Of a stretch of 21,342 bases of DNA, positions 1 to 5,617 are shown piece by piece. Location: the IMG/VR virus record IMGVR_UViG_3300013231_000003, positions 1 through 21,342 of that record. One strand, 5' to 3'. This stretch comes from a virus. The translations under genes were made by a program, and so were the position numbers. Positions within the stretch are counted from its first letter, which is position 1; each line of letters begins with the position of its first letter. The notes beneath the pieces are model-generated. The model made no database searches, was not told where the DNA came from, and worked only from the letters and a program-made list of their open reading frames with translations.

Positions 1-10
1 TAGTGGTGTA

Positions 11-28
11 TACCCACGTTACCCACGT
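11..28. repeat. tandem 9-bp direct repeat
   Basis: TACCCACGT occurs twice head to tail (11-19 and 20-28), followed by GTTACG. It contains CGTTACC, the reverse complement of the GGTAACG core of the repeats at 69-93, so both groups may be binding sites of one protein. That link is inferred. Confidence 0.6.
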
Positions 29-68
29 GTTACGAGAAAAGCCAGTGTTTATGCGGCCTTCAGGCCAA

Positions 69-93
69 GGTAACGCGGTAACGCCGGTAACGC
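69..93. repeat. three GGTAACGC direct repeats (iteron-like)
   Basis: GGTAACGC occurs at 69-76, 77-84 and 86-93, a spacing of 8 and 9 bp. The array directly abuts an all-A/T tract. Short phased repeats beside an A/T tract are typical of initiator-binding sites at replication origins of plasmids and phages. No initiator gene is adjacent within the window, so origin function is a hypothesis. Confidence 0.6.
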
Positions 94-94
94 C

Positions 95-125
95 TATTTT
101 TAATTTATTTTTTATTTTTTTATTT
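95..125. other. A/T-only tract, possible DNA unwinding element
   Basis: 31 consecutive bases contain no G or C, mostly T runs broken by single A residues. It starts one base after the GGTAACGC array. It could be an unwinding element of an origin, an UP-like promoter element, or simply intergenic A/T sequence. Confidence 0.5.
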
Positions 126-160
126 CTCTGGGAAAACACTATATAGATAGCGAAATTAAG

Positions 161-219
161 ACCGTGGCCCGTGGTCCGTGCCTGCTGTCTCGCGACATGG
201 GGCTCGTGGACCACGGACC
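161..219. repeat. two GC-rich dispersed repeats in inverted orientation
   Basis: 161-180 reads ACCGTGGCCCGTGGTCCGTG, built from the 7-bp unit GYCCGTG. 205-219 carries the reverse-complement type, CGTGGACCACGGACC. GGTCCGTG (173-180) can pair with CACGGACC (212-219) around a 31-base loop. The 15-mer at 166-180 recurs exactly at 15433-15447. These are two members of the dispersed family listed elsewhere. Confidence 0.7.
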
Positions 220-230
220 CCGGATCAGGG

Positions 231-326
231 TCAAAGGATCAAGAGGAACAGTACGCCGAGGATGACGCTTATCCCGGCTACGGCGATAGCCGCAGCGAGA
301 AGCAGTTCACCTATTCGGTTACTCAC
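231..326 (-). CDS. 31-residue membrane microprotein
   Basis: This short gene starts with GTG, overlapping the TAA stop of the upstream 59-residue gene within GTGAGTAA. AAGGA lies eight bases before the start, a good ribosome binding site. After a short polar start (SNRIGE) the product is almost wholly hydrophobic, with alanine, isoleucine, valine and leucine running to the C-terminus, so it is predicted to be a single membrane-spanning peptide with no loop or catalytic part. Its role is unknown; a holin-like or membrane-signalling role is possible but nothing proves it. It is the last gene of a three-gene coupled cassette. Confidence 0.55.
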   Translation of the reverse strand: MSNRIGELLLAAAIAVAGISVILGVLFLLIL

Positions 327-498
327 CTGCCGCGTCCTTGGTCTTTTGTTGTTTCACGAGGGCTTGTATGTCCTCGGGAAGGCTGTCGAGGTCGAGGATA
401 CGGTAGCCAGCGGAGCTATAGCAGTCCACGCGGCCATCGTCCCTGAGAACCAAGGTGCTGTTCATGACTTCCACCGAGCCATCCTCTTTGTCCTTCAT
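319..498 (-). CDS. 59-residue hypothetical protein
   Basis: The ATG lies in an ATGA overlap with the stop codon of the 81-residue gene, so translation is probably coupled. The protein is charged and has no Cys or membrane segment. It reads like a small beta-rich domain (STLVLRDDGRVDCYSSAGYRILDLDSLP) followed by a charged helical end (EDIQALVKQQKTKDAAGE). I do not recognise the family. Its stop overlaps the GTG start of the membrane microprotein. Support comes from the two junctions and from the absence of better frames on this strand. Confidence 0.6.
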   Translation of the reverse strand: MKDKEDGSVEVMNSTLVLRDDGRVDCYSSAGYRILDLDSLPEDIQALVKQQKTKDAAGE

Positions 499-740
499 GC
501 ACCCTCCGGGATGGTTCCGGTGGAGAAGACGTTCATGTCGTCGATCTGAGCGATGAGGTTAGCGAGTTCCTTCTTATGTTTTTTGGTGCGGATAGACAGG
601 GAACATTTTTCGCAGATATCGTGAAAGACTTCATCCCGGCTGAATCCTAGCTGGAGCAGCTTAACGATGCGGTCTTGGGGCTTGCCGTACTGATAGTCCG
701 ACGCCATAAATGGAACGTCGTTAGTTGTTTCTGGTTTCAT
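495..740 (-). CDS. 81-residue protein, possible helix-turn-helix DNA-binding protein
   Basis: This is the first gene of the three-gene microprotein cassette. Residues about 23-60 read as a helix (QDRIVKLLQLGF), a turn, a second helix (SRDEVFHDICEKC) and a basic third helix (SIRTKKHKKELANLI). This resembles the helix-turn-helix of small phage DNA-binding proteins, but I cannot assign a family. The N- and C-terminal tails look flexible. The start has only a weak GGGA-type ribosome site. A sigma70-like promoter and an 18-bp palindrome lie just upstream, so this protein could bind its own operator; a host ParB is the alternative binder. Function is inferred only. Confidence 0.65.
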   Translation of the reverse strand: MKPETTNDVPFMASDYQYGKPQDRIVKLLQLGFSRDEVFHDICEKCSLSIRTKKHKKELANLIAQIDDMNVFSTGTIPEGA

Positions 741-766
741 GATTAAATCCCAAAGTGGTTAAAAGA

Positions 767-784
767 GTGTTCCACGTGGAACAC
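767..784. promoter_or_regulatory. parS-like 18-bp perfect palindrome
   Basis: GTGTTCCACGTGGAACAC is a perfect palindrome. Its inner 16 bases (768-783) match the known chromosomal parS class TGTTYCACGTGRAACA that ParB/Spo0J proteins bind, in the C/G variant common in pseudomonads and other bacteria. A given 16-mer is expected about 5 in a million times in a window this size. It sits at the predicted transcription start of the microprotein cassette, so a bound protein would also affect that promoter. No parA or parB gene is in the window. An operator for the adjacent 81-residue protein is an alternative. Confidence 0.75.
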
Positions 785-789
785 CCCAT

Positions 790-818
790 AGTATCGCATA
801 CCCTGGGATTTAAATCAA
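790..818 (-). promoter_or_regulatory. sigma70-like promoter of the microprotein cassette
   Basis: Reading leftward, TTGATT (818-813) and GATACT (795-790) are separated by 17 bases. The -35 box overlaps the stop codon of the oxygenase gene upstream. The predicted start of transcription falls next to the parS-like palindrome. The -10 area carries GTATGCGATA, which recurs exactly upstream of the minus-strand operon at 3.5 kb. Confidence 0.5.
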
Positions 819-1501
819 GCGGGAGATCTAAGCGTCAGGTTAGCTATGACAACCAGCCGGTTAGGGTCGCCCGCCTCGGGGCTGTCATTGAAGTGGAACC
901 GTCGGCCATCAAAAAGGATGGCTTTGCCTTCTTCCGGGGTAATGGAATCTTCAATGGTGGCTTCTTCCAGTGTCATTCTTTCGGGAGGAATTTGGTCAGT
1001 CGGCCACTGCCACGTGCCGTTGTTGTCGTCAGTCAAGTCCTCACAGATGTGCGTTGCTCCGCTGGTAGTGTTGAGATAAAGAATCATGACAAGATGAGGG
1101 ACCGGTAAATCTATATGGGGAAGTGCCGCAGGCTTGCCGTGCTTTTGCGGCGTAAAATTGATGGCGGACCGGTAGATAGTGTCTATCGCCATGCCGTTTT
1201 GCTGCAAAATCTCGTTAAACGCCATATAAACCAAGCCCGTTAATTTAGCGTCTTCCGGTGGGGTTCCTTCATAGGCCTTAAACCGTATGTCACCGCCCTC
1301 TTTAATACCCTCTAAGCGTCTATGTTGTTGTGGTGCAGTTAGCACGTACCTCCAATCGGGGTCGGTCATGTTCGGAGGAACAGTATGTTCTATATGATTA
1401 GGATCGTGCATTTTGTAGACTTCGCCGGGTGCGCGTTCTTTTAGCTCCAACCACAGCCCGTCTTTAGGCACATCTAAAATAAAGTGTGAAGGCTGACTCA
1501 T
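815..1501 (-). CDS. 2-oxoglutarate/Fe(II)-dependent oxygenase (HxD type)
   Basis: This 228-residue protein is a likely oxidative enzyme using Fe(II) and 2-oxoglutarate to hydroxylate an unknown substrate. The double-stranded beta-helix core shows an HxD metal motif (His129, Asp131 in LPHIDLP), strand VMILYLN after it, a distal His203 in RRFHFN, and Arg215 (NRLVV), the probable 2-oxoglutarate carboxylate ligand. The N-terminal 100 residues are of unknown fold. The start is the ATG in an ATGA overlap with the upstream oxygenase gene; an in-frame extension further upstream would overlap that gene by almost 100 bases and is not favoured. It is the last gene of a coupled operon. Substrate is unknown. 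Confidence 0.75.
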   Translation of the reverse strand: MSQPSHFILDVPKDGLWLELKERAPGEVYKMHDPNHIEHTVPPNMTDPDWRYVLTAPQQHRRLEGIKEGGDIRFKAYEGTPPEDAKLTGLVYMAFNEILQQNGMAIDTIYRSAINFTPQKHGKPAALPHIDLPVPHLVMILYLNTTSGATHICEDLTDDNNGTWQWPTDQIPPERMTLEEATIEDSITPEEGKAILFDGRRFHFNDSPEAGDPNRLVVIANLTLRSPA

Positions 1502-2190
1502 GAGTACATAAACTCGATCCATCCGGTAGCGATATACTTTTCTCCGGAGAGGGGCGGGTTTCCTCTGTGCAGGTGGGTAAAGTGTGCGGGCCAAATAACT
1601 AGACGGCCTGTTTTTGGCTCTACTCTTCTTGATTGGTACAAAAACTCTGTTTCGCCGCCCTCAAAATCGTCGTTCAGGTACATCATTGTGGCGAGAACCC
1701 TGCGAGTACAGGTTGGCCCCGCATTTTCGCAGTGCCAAATGTGGTAGCCCTGCTTCGGCAACGTCCTCTGTATGTTGAAGAACGTGTGCGCCAACGGCAT
1801 TTCCACTAAAGCTTCATACTCTTGTGCGTAATGCTCAAAGCAGCGGTTGAACGCTTGGTTGTAGCCCGACACATACTTATTGTACTGATTGTAGGGCAAC
1901 TGAAAGCCCGACTCGGGGTCCATGGCTAATTGCATCTGGTCAAAAAAGTCTGTGCTGGTGCCGTTGTCGGTTCTGGTGTTCATGATCGCTGGAGCGGTGT
2001 GCTGAATCTGCCCGTCCAACGTTGCTTGAGGTACGCCCCGCCGGGTGACCGTGACCCCGGCTTGTAACGAATGATTGTAATACTCCATCAGCGGGCCAGT
2101 ATCAAAGTCCGTGTCGAAAACGCCAATAAAATCAGAGATTTCCATGGTTTCAATATTAAGCTCCGGGGGAATAGCAAAGTTAGGGTCCAT
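1498..2190 (-). CDS. prolyl 4-hydroxylase-like 2-oxoglutarate/Fe(II) oxygenase with HxE metal motif
   Basis: The 230-residue protein has the prolyl 4-hydroxylase signature in its C-terminal half: a metal-binding segment WHCEN (His153, Glu155), strand YLNDDFEGGETEF (171-183), a V-x-P-K-x-G-R-L-V-I-W strand, distal His208 in HLHRG, and Lys218 in SGEKY as the likely 2-oxoglutarate ligand. The usual HxD is replaced by HxE, which is less common. The N-terminal part carries an Asn/Tyr-rich region without a known motif. The start overlaps the stop of the 257-residue gene by 11 bases, with AAGGA ten bases upstream. Phage members of this family may act on protein, nucleic acid or small molecules; the substrate here is unknown. 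Confidence 0.8.
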   Translation of the reverse strand: MDPNFAIPPELNIETMEISDFIGVFDTDFDTGPLMEYYNHSLQAGVTVTRRGVPQATLDGQIQHTAPAIMNTRTDNGTSTDFFDQMQLAMDPESGFQLPYNQYNKYVSGYNQAFNRCFEHYAQEYEALVEMPLAHTFFNIQRTLPKQGYHIWHCENAGPTCTRRVLATMMYLNDDFEGGETEFLYQSRRVEPKTGRLVIWPAHFTHLHRGNPPLSGEKYIATGWIEFMYS

Positions 2191-2953
2191 CTTTTTTAGA
2201 TCCTTTTTTGGTGTGTGTTAAAGCACCGCAAGCAAATTTACCAAAAGAAAGGTAAAGGGGAGCAAGCCGGTCATAATTCTCTGGCGTTACGCACTCGACA
2301 ACAAGTTCAATTTTTCTTTCGGTCAAAGGAATCAACTGCCAGAATGGCTCCCCCGCGGGGATTAAAAATTCTTTTGTTGGGACGTGCTTGTTAACCATCA
2401 TGTTGATGTTTACTTGCGGCGAATACCGCAGGGGCACCATCCCCGAAGGAACAAAAAAAGTTTCGGCATAGGTGTTGTCCGCAAAGGAAGGTTGCATCCC
2501 CAACCAATTTAAATTTTCCTCACAGCGCACCCGCCACGGGAATACAAACTTCAGGGGGTGCCAGCTTTCTCCCAGCCAACCGTCCCACGGCACGGGATTA
2601 TGTTCTTCAACGCGCATAAATTGTGGGGATCTGGCGGCCATGCTTGGCATTGTGGTGGTTACAACACCTTGATCTACGGCCATACCGATGTCAGCGGGGC
2701 TGGGAACAATGATGCCACTGTTGTAAAGCTCGCGCAGACCGTAACAGCCTTTCATTGTCCCTTGTGAAAAAGCTTCGATGCCGTTGAACTGTTTCATTCG
2801 CAAACAGTCTTTCCAACTAACCGCGTAGGTCTCTAGCTTTTTCCACCAGTTGGGCAGAAATTTCTTGGCAGAGGCAACGGGATAAAACTCCGCAACCGAA
2901 GCGTGGGTTGTATAGGCGGTCACACGAACCGGCTTTCGTTTTAAAAAAGCCAT
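2180..2953 (-). CDS. 257-residue conserved phage protein of unknown function
   Basis: I do not recognise a named family with certainty. The protein has no Cys-rich site or signal peptide. Near the N-terminus it has a segment rich in aromatic and basic residues (FLPNWWKKLETY), and later beta-type segments with FVPSGMVPLRYSP and EFLIPAGEPFWQLIPL, giving an impression of a globular, mostly beta fold. The start at the TAATG junction with the zinc-knuckle gene is preferred over an ATG five codons upstream, because GGGGAG is placed eight bases before it. It is coupled to the two oxygenases, so it may supply or bind their substrate; this is inference. Confidence 0.7.
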   Translation of the reverse strand: MAFLKRKPVRVTAYTTHASVAEFYPVASAKKFLPNWWKKLETYAVSWKDCLRMKQFNGIEAFSQGTMKGCYGLRELYNSGIIVPSPADIGMAVDQGVVTTTMPSMAARSPQFMRVEEHNPVPWDGWLGESWHPLKFVFPWRVRCEENLNWLGMQPSFADNTYAETFFVPSGMVPLRYSPQVNINMMVNKHVPTKEFLIPAGEPFWQLIPLTERKIELVVECVTPENYDRLAPLYLSFGKFACGALTHTKKGSKKDGP

Positions 2954-3174
2954 TAGCTGTCTCCCCACTTAGACATCAGTATTTTGCGAACCTCTTGGCG
3001 TTGTCTTTCAAGACGGTCAATCGATGTTTGTGCTGCTGAAGCGCGGCGAACAGGATCACGTTGAAACATAGGGACATGGTCAGGGCCCAATCTATAACGG
3101 TCATTAAAACACCTCTCGCATAAAGCGTTTTTGATGGGAACGCCGGGTTTGTTACAAACGTAGCAGTGACGCAT
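2953..3174 (-). CDS. 73-residue zinc-knuckle protein
   Basis: Two CxxC pairs (Cys4/Cys7 and Cys19/Cys22) are spaced as in a small treble-clef or rubredoxin-like zinc site. A basic, helical tail (RLERQRQEVRKILMSKWGDS) follows, so nucleic acid or protein binding is likely. It is placed between the first gene of this operon and the 257-residue gene, with TAATG overlaps at both ends. The function is unknown; the zinc site is predicted from Cys spacing only. Confidence 0.65.
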   Translation of the reverse strand: MRHCYVCNKPGVPIKNALCERCFNDRYRLGPDHVPMFQRDPVRRASAAQTSIDRLERQRQEVRKILMSKWGDS

Positions 3175-3455
3175 TAGTGCAAATGCTTCTTTTCAAACCC
3201 CGCGTAAGCATCCATGAGGAAGTCGGTGTAGACGATGTAGCCCATCTGGCACAGCTTAAAAATGAAATCCTCGTCCGTGCTTGCGTAGGTAAGTGCCTCC
3301 ATGATCTTGAACTCCTCGGATGCAGGGGACTCGTTAGCCCGCTGTTCCAACATGTCCATCACATAGTCCCGAAACCCTTCATTGTCTTCAAAGGACTTAG
3401 CGGCCTCGACGCGGTCAGCTTTACGGGTAATGCGCAACATGGGGTTGAATTTCAT
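3174..3455 (-). CDS. 93-residue hypothetical protein, first gene of oxygenase operon
   Basis: A mostly helical, acidic protein with one Cys. No motif is recognised. GAGG lies a proper distance before the ATG, the best ribosome site in this operon, which supports the start. Its stop overlaps the next ATG in a TAATG junction. A divergent promoter region at 3456-3527 separates it from a plus-strand gene. Confidence 0.65.
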   Translation of the reverse strand: MKFNPMLRITRKADRVEAAKSFEDNEGFRDYVMDMLEQRANESPASEEFKIMEALTYASTDEDFIFKLCQMGYIVYTDFLMDAYAGFEKKHLH

Positions 3456-3497
3456 TCTTTTTCCTCTGTTATGTAGTAGTCTTAAAGACAGAACAAT

Positions 3498-3526
3498 ACT
3501 TTATCGCATACACGAGTCGTATACAA
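3498..3526 (-). promoter_or_regulatory. putative promoter of the oxygenase operon
   Basis: Leftward, TTGTAT (3526-3521) and TAAAGT (3503-3498) are 17 bases apart; both are partial matches to sigma70 boxes. GTATGCGATA (3511-3502) overlaps the -10 side and is shared exactly with the promoter at 790-818. Just downstream of the predicted start is a short inverted repeat GTCTT-A-AAGAC (3479-3489), an operator candidate. Confidence 0.4.
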
Positions 3527-3527
3527 G

Positions 3528-3785
3528 ATGAACACCAAACTTTATTTAGTTGAGTGGCGTGATGCATGTGGGGGAACGAAAGAGGGCTGGAGGCCGCTTG
3601 AAGATCTAAAGCAGATCCGTGAAGCGACGATCCTGTCTGTTGGCGCAGTGATTCACATGGATGAAGAGCGCTTGATTGTCTGCCCGCACATCATTCCAGA
3701 TGCAGACGGAAACGTAGTCGAGGGTGACGCAGAGATTGCCATCCCCATGGGCTGGGTCATGAGCATTACGGAGCTAGACCCGTGA
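3528..3785 (+). CDS. 85-residue hypothetical protein
   Basis: This plus-strand gene is divergent from the oxygenase operon. The product has alternating hydrophobic strands (ATILSVGAVIHM, RLIVCPHI, AEIAIPMGWVMSI) and looks like a small beta-barrel domain, with two Trp near the N-terminus. I do not recognise the family. There is no Shine-Dalgarno sequence before the ATG, so it may be translated from a short or leaderless message. Its stop overlaps the GTG of the next gene (GTGA). Confidence 0.65.
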   Translation: MNTKLYLVEWRDACGGTKEGWRPLEDLKQIREATILSVGAVIHMDEERLIVCPHIIPDADGNVVEGDAEIAIPMGWVMSITELDP

Positions 3786-3955
3786 GCCGTGATCCGGGGG
3801 ACGAGTGGGAAGACGCGCTGGAAGAGGCGCTGGAAGAGGCGGAGAACTACGTTGATGAAGATCTGATGTCCGAGGTCGGTGATGAGTCGTTATCGTTTTA
3901 CGAGAAGCGGCTCAAGCTAATTGAAGACGCGGCCAACAAGCTTCGTAGGCGTTAG
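3782..3955 (+). CDS. 57-residue acidic hypothetical protein
   Basis: The GTG start overlaps the stop of the 85-residue gene, a coupled arrangement. The N-terminal half is strongly acidic and contains a tandem five-residue repeat (ALEEALEEAE); the C-terminal half is a basic helix (YEKRLKLIEDAANKLRRR). It looks like a helical or coiled-coil protein with opposite charges at the two ends. Function is unknown. Its 3' end overlaps the 3' end of the opposing HNH gene by four bases. Confidence 0.55.
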   Translation: MSRDPGDEWEDALEEALEEAENYVDEDLMSEVGDESLSFYEKRLKLIEDAANKLRRR

Positions 3956-4467
3956 AGCTTCCTAATACTTGAGGCGATTTGGGCGCACCAGAAATAGAGG
4001 TCGGTGTCGTCCATGTTGGATCGTATTTTGTTGACGCGGTCACAGACTAAACGAACGTTGTCCGGGCTATACATTTGATCTGAGTTTATCCGGTCTATTG
4101 ATATGTTGGTGCCGCGCCGGTTGCCGCTGTTGCCGTGTTGGTTTTCGTGGCCCCATGTCATGGGCAGTCCGGTGATGGCGCATAGTCCCTGTTGCGCGTC
4201 AAACAACTCCAAGAAAAAATCGACGGTGCATTTGACTGAGATCTTGTGGCCGTCTTTTTTTGCGCGGCGTTCGATGTCCCGCAACTTCGTATTGAGGAAG
4301 TTGATACGGTTTTTGTGGATGCTTTCGGTTTGGCGCTTACTGTCGCAAGCAGAGCAGCTTGGCGCTTGGCTTCGATAGCGAACAAGCTTGCCGCCTTTTT
4401 TGAAGCGGGCCGCAAAGTCTCTATATAGTTTTTCTTCGCCACACCAATGGCATGGGTATTTTTTCAA
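3952..4467 (-). CDS. HNH family endonuclease (free-standing)
   Basis: The 171-residue protein has an N-terminal zinc ribbon (Cys6, Cys9, Cys38, Cys41), a basic linker, and a C-terminal HNH-like nuclease core: GLCAITGLPM, then ISIDRINSDQMYSPDNVRLVC with the SIDRI strand, Asn137 and the following helix (RVNKIRSNM). In this subfamily the first His of HNH is replaced by the D-R pair. Such proteins are phage homing endonucleases or packaging/recombination nucleases; no intron is seen around it, so it is free-standing. The start is TTG, because no ATG occurs in frame before the first zinc Cys; this start is probable, not proven. Confidence 0.75.
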   Translation of the reverse strand: MKKYPCHWCGEEKLYRDFAARFKKGGKLVRYRSQAPSCSACDSKRQTESIHKNRINFLNTKLRDIERRAKKDGHKISVKCTVDFFLELFDAQQGLCAITGLPMTWGHENQHGNSGNRRGTNISIDRINSDQMYSPDNVRLVCDRVNKIRSNMDDTDLYFWCAQIASSIRKL

Positions 4468-4497
4468 CCGCCTGCCCCCACGTGCGATTAGGTGCGT

Positions 4498-4581
4498 TCA
4501 TACTAAGGTCATAATTAATAAAAGCAACCCTATGATCAAATAGTCTTTCCAATCGGGCTGAATGCGTTTTTCATCCTCCAT
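4498..4581 (-). CDS. 27-residue single-pass membrane microprotein
   Basis: A short charged N-terminus (MEDEKRIQPDWKDY) is followed by one hydrophobic segment (LIIGLLLLIMTLV) that ends the protein. AAAGGA lies eight bases before the ATG. The gene overlaps the 3' end of the zinc-ribbon microprotein gene by 11 bases. This layout, soluble charged head then one membrane helix, suggests an inner-membrane peptide; its role is unknown. It lies between the zinc-ribbon gene and the HNH gene on the same strand. Confidence 0.5.
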   Translation of the reverse strand: MEDEKRIQPDWKDYLIIGLLLLIMTLV

Positions 4582-4771
4582 TGTTTTCGTCCTTTAATCG
4601 ATAGTAAATAACGTGTGCGCCGCAGTCCGAACAGGTGAGGTTAGTGGACATGTCGAAGAACTCTTCTTCTTCCGAAATGTCGTGATCGCCGCCCCAGATC
4701 AAGCGGCCCCGACACCACCAACAGACATCACCGGATTGGACCGTGGGCCGTGAAACGTCGCGCATACTCAT
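4571..4771 (-). CDS. 66-residue zinc-ribbon protein
   Basis: Two Cys pairs, CWWC (Cys17, Cys20) and CSDC (Cys47, Cys50, followed by Gly), are joined by an acidic loop containing DISEEEEFF, which is the pattern of a zinc ribbon. The C-terminal strand HVIYYRL completes the fold. The start is the ATG in an ATGA overlap with the nuclease gene; an in-frame upstream extension would lie inside that gene and is not used. The N-terminus includes a copy of the dispersed GC-rich repeat, read as SRPTV. A role as small transcription or nuclease accessory factor is possible but unproven. Confidence 0.65.
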   Translation of the reverse strand: MSMRDVSRPTVQSGDVCWWCRGRLIWGGDHDISEEEEFFDMSTNLTCSDCGAHVIYYRLKDENNGG

Positions 4772-4823
4772 TCTTCTGTAGACTCCACTTTGTACCAGTG
4801 TGAACAGGGGTCCGTGGCCCGTG
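4738..4823. repeat. two dispersed GC-rich repeats inside coding sequence
   Basis: GGACCGTGGGCCGTGA (4738-4753) lies in the zinc-ribbon gene, and GGGTCCGTGGCCCGTG (4808-4823) in the 3' end of the nuclease gene. The second is an exact 16-base match to 10431-10446. In the nuclease frame it encodes the SRATDP part of the C-terminal Cys cluster. Confidence 0.7.
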
Positions 4824-5583
4824 ACTTGTGCAACGTGCAAAACCACTTGCGCTTACCAACTGGTTTGCTGTGTTTACATGTCCGGCACTCTACGGGGAGG
4901 GGTAGGGATACTTCCCCCTCGGGCCAGCAGTGCGGACGGTAATTGCAATAACGGCAATGGAAGTTTCGGGGGTCGCTCGATATCTTCTTTGCCGACAAGT
5001 CCCGGACCACGGACATAACCTTGTAGATTAGGAATACGTAGTCGTTATGGTTGTAAGGTACGTGTTCTGCGTGATAGGTAGAATTGTTCTTGTTATAAGC
5101 AACGAGCCACGCGCCCTTTGCTCCGGACAGGCCCATCAGTAATTGCATTTGGTAATAGTAGATTGGGTGGCTTTTGTAGATTCCCCGGTCCCTGAACGTC
5201 ATCCACTTTTTATCGTTCATGGATTTGATCTCAAGGATCTCGGCAACCGGCTTGTCGTTGTCTATTGAAATGATCCCGTCCGCGTGGCCGCGCAAGTGTC
5301 CGCCAAACGAGGTGTATTCAAACTGCGCTTTGGTTTTAGGATCGACTTCGTAGACGGTGGCCCCACCTTTTTTCAAATCCCTGACAACGAGGTCTTCAAT
5401 AATGTGACCTATTTCAAAGATTCTCTTTACTGCGGGGGGCACTTTTTTCTGTGGGTAGCCACGAAGGCTAAACTGTAGGTAAGCGCGGCAGGGGTGACCG
5501 ACGTTACTTGCGCCAATATAACAGCGGCGCTCTGTCTCTGATCCGTTCTCTGTCCCAAGGTCAATGGCTTTGATTAGGTCCAT
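4768..5583 (-). CDS. Cas4/RecB-like PD-(D/E)XK exonuclease with Fe-S cluster
   Basis: The 271-residue protein probably resects DNA ends during phage recombination or replication. It has the nuclease motifs GHADG (Asp102), EILEIKS (Glu118, Lys120) and YYYQMQ (Gln145). Cys32 near the N-terminus (GHPCRAYL) plus Cys210, Cys213 and Cys219 match the Cas4/AddB/Dna2 arrangement that holds a 4Fe-4S cluster. After this come four more Cys (233, 236, 249, 260), a second metal site. The start is the ATG at 5583; an in-frame upstream extension would overlap the divergent gene at 5645. A dispersed-repeat copy encodes SRATDP inside the C-terminal Cys cluster, and another lies at 5001-5014. Confidence 0.85.
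   Translation of the reverse strand: MDLIKAIDLGTENGSETERRCYIGASNVGHPCRAYLQFSLRGYPQKKVPPAVKRIFEIGHIIEDLVVRDLKKGGATVYEVDPKTKAQFEYTSFGGHLRGHADGIISIDNDKPVAEILEIKSMNDKKWMTFRDRGIYKSHPIYYYQMQLLMGLSGAKGAWLVAYNKNNSTYHAEHVPYNHNDYVFLIYKVMSVVRDLSAKKISSDPRNFHCRYCNYRPHCWPEGEVSLPLPVECRTCKHSKPVGKRKWFCTLHKSRATDPCSHWYKVESTEE
5001..5014. repeat. dispersed GC-rich repeat inside nuclease gene
   Basis: CCCGGACCACGGAC is the reverse-complement form of the dispersed unit. It lies in the nuclease gene around residues 190-194, in another frame and orientation from the copy at 4808-4823. Confidence 0.55.
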
Positions 5584-5617
5584 GTTAAAATTGGTTCCGT
5601 GGGCAGCAAAGTATGTT

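Larger units (their letters stand above)
1..230. other. non-coding left-edge region
   Basis: No convincing gene is seen here on either strand; the plus-strand reading frames that start at about 171 and 178 run antisense through three coupled minus-strand genes. The stretch holds a tandem 9-bp repeat, three GGTAACGC repeats, an uninterrupted A/T tract and two GC-rich dispersed repeats, each listed separately. A small hairpin (GGCC, loop TTCA, GGCC) lies at 55-66. It is the region downstream of the minus-strand microprotein cassette that ends at 231. I see no clear T-rich terminator for that cassette. Confidence 0.6.

Noticed and set aside
161-219. Terminator for the microprotein cassette
   Set aside because: The inverted repeats have a 31-base loop and no following T run, so termination is not supported.
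755-1108. 117-residue plus-strand frame covering the parS-like site
   Set aside because: Antisense to the oxygenase gene with catalytic motifs; the start falls in the promoter.
1502-1594. N-terminal extension of the HxD oxygenase
   Set aside because: It would overlap the upstream oxygenase by nearly 100 bases, and the ATGA junction gives a better start.
4158-4442. 94-residue minus-strand frame
   Set aside because: It is an alternative frame inside the HNH gene, which has a clear zinc ribbon and nuclease core.
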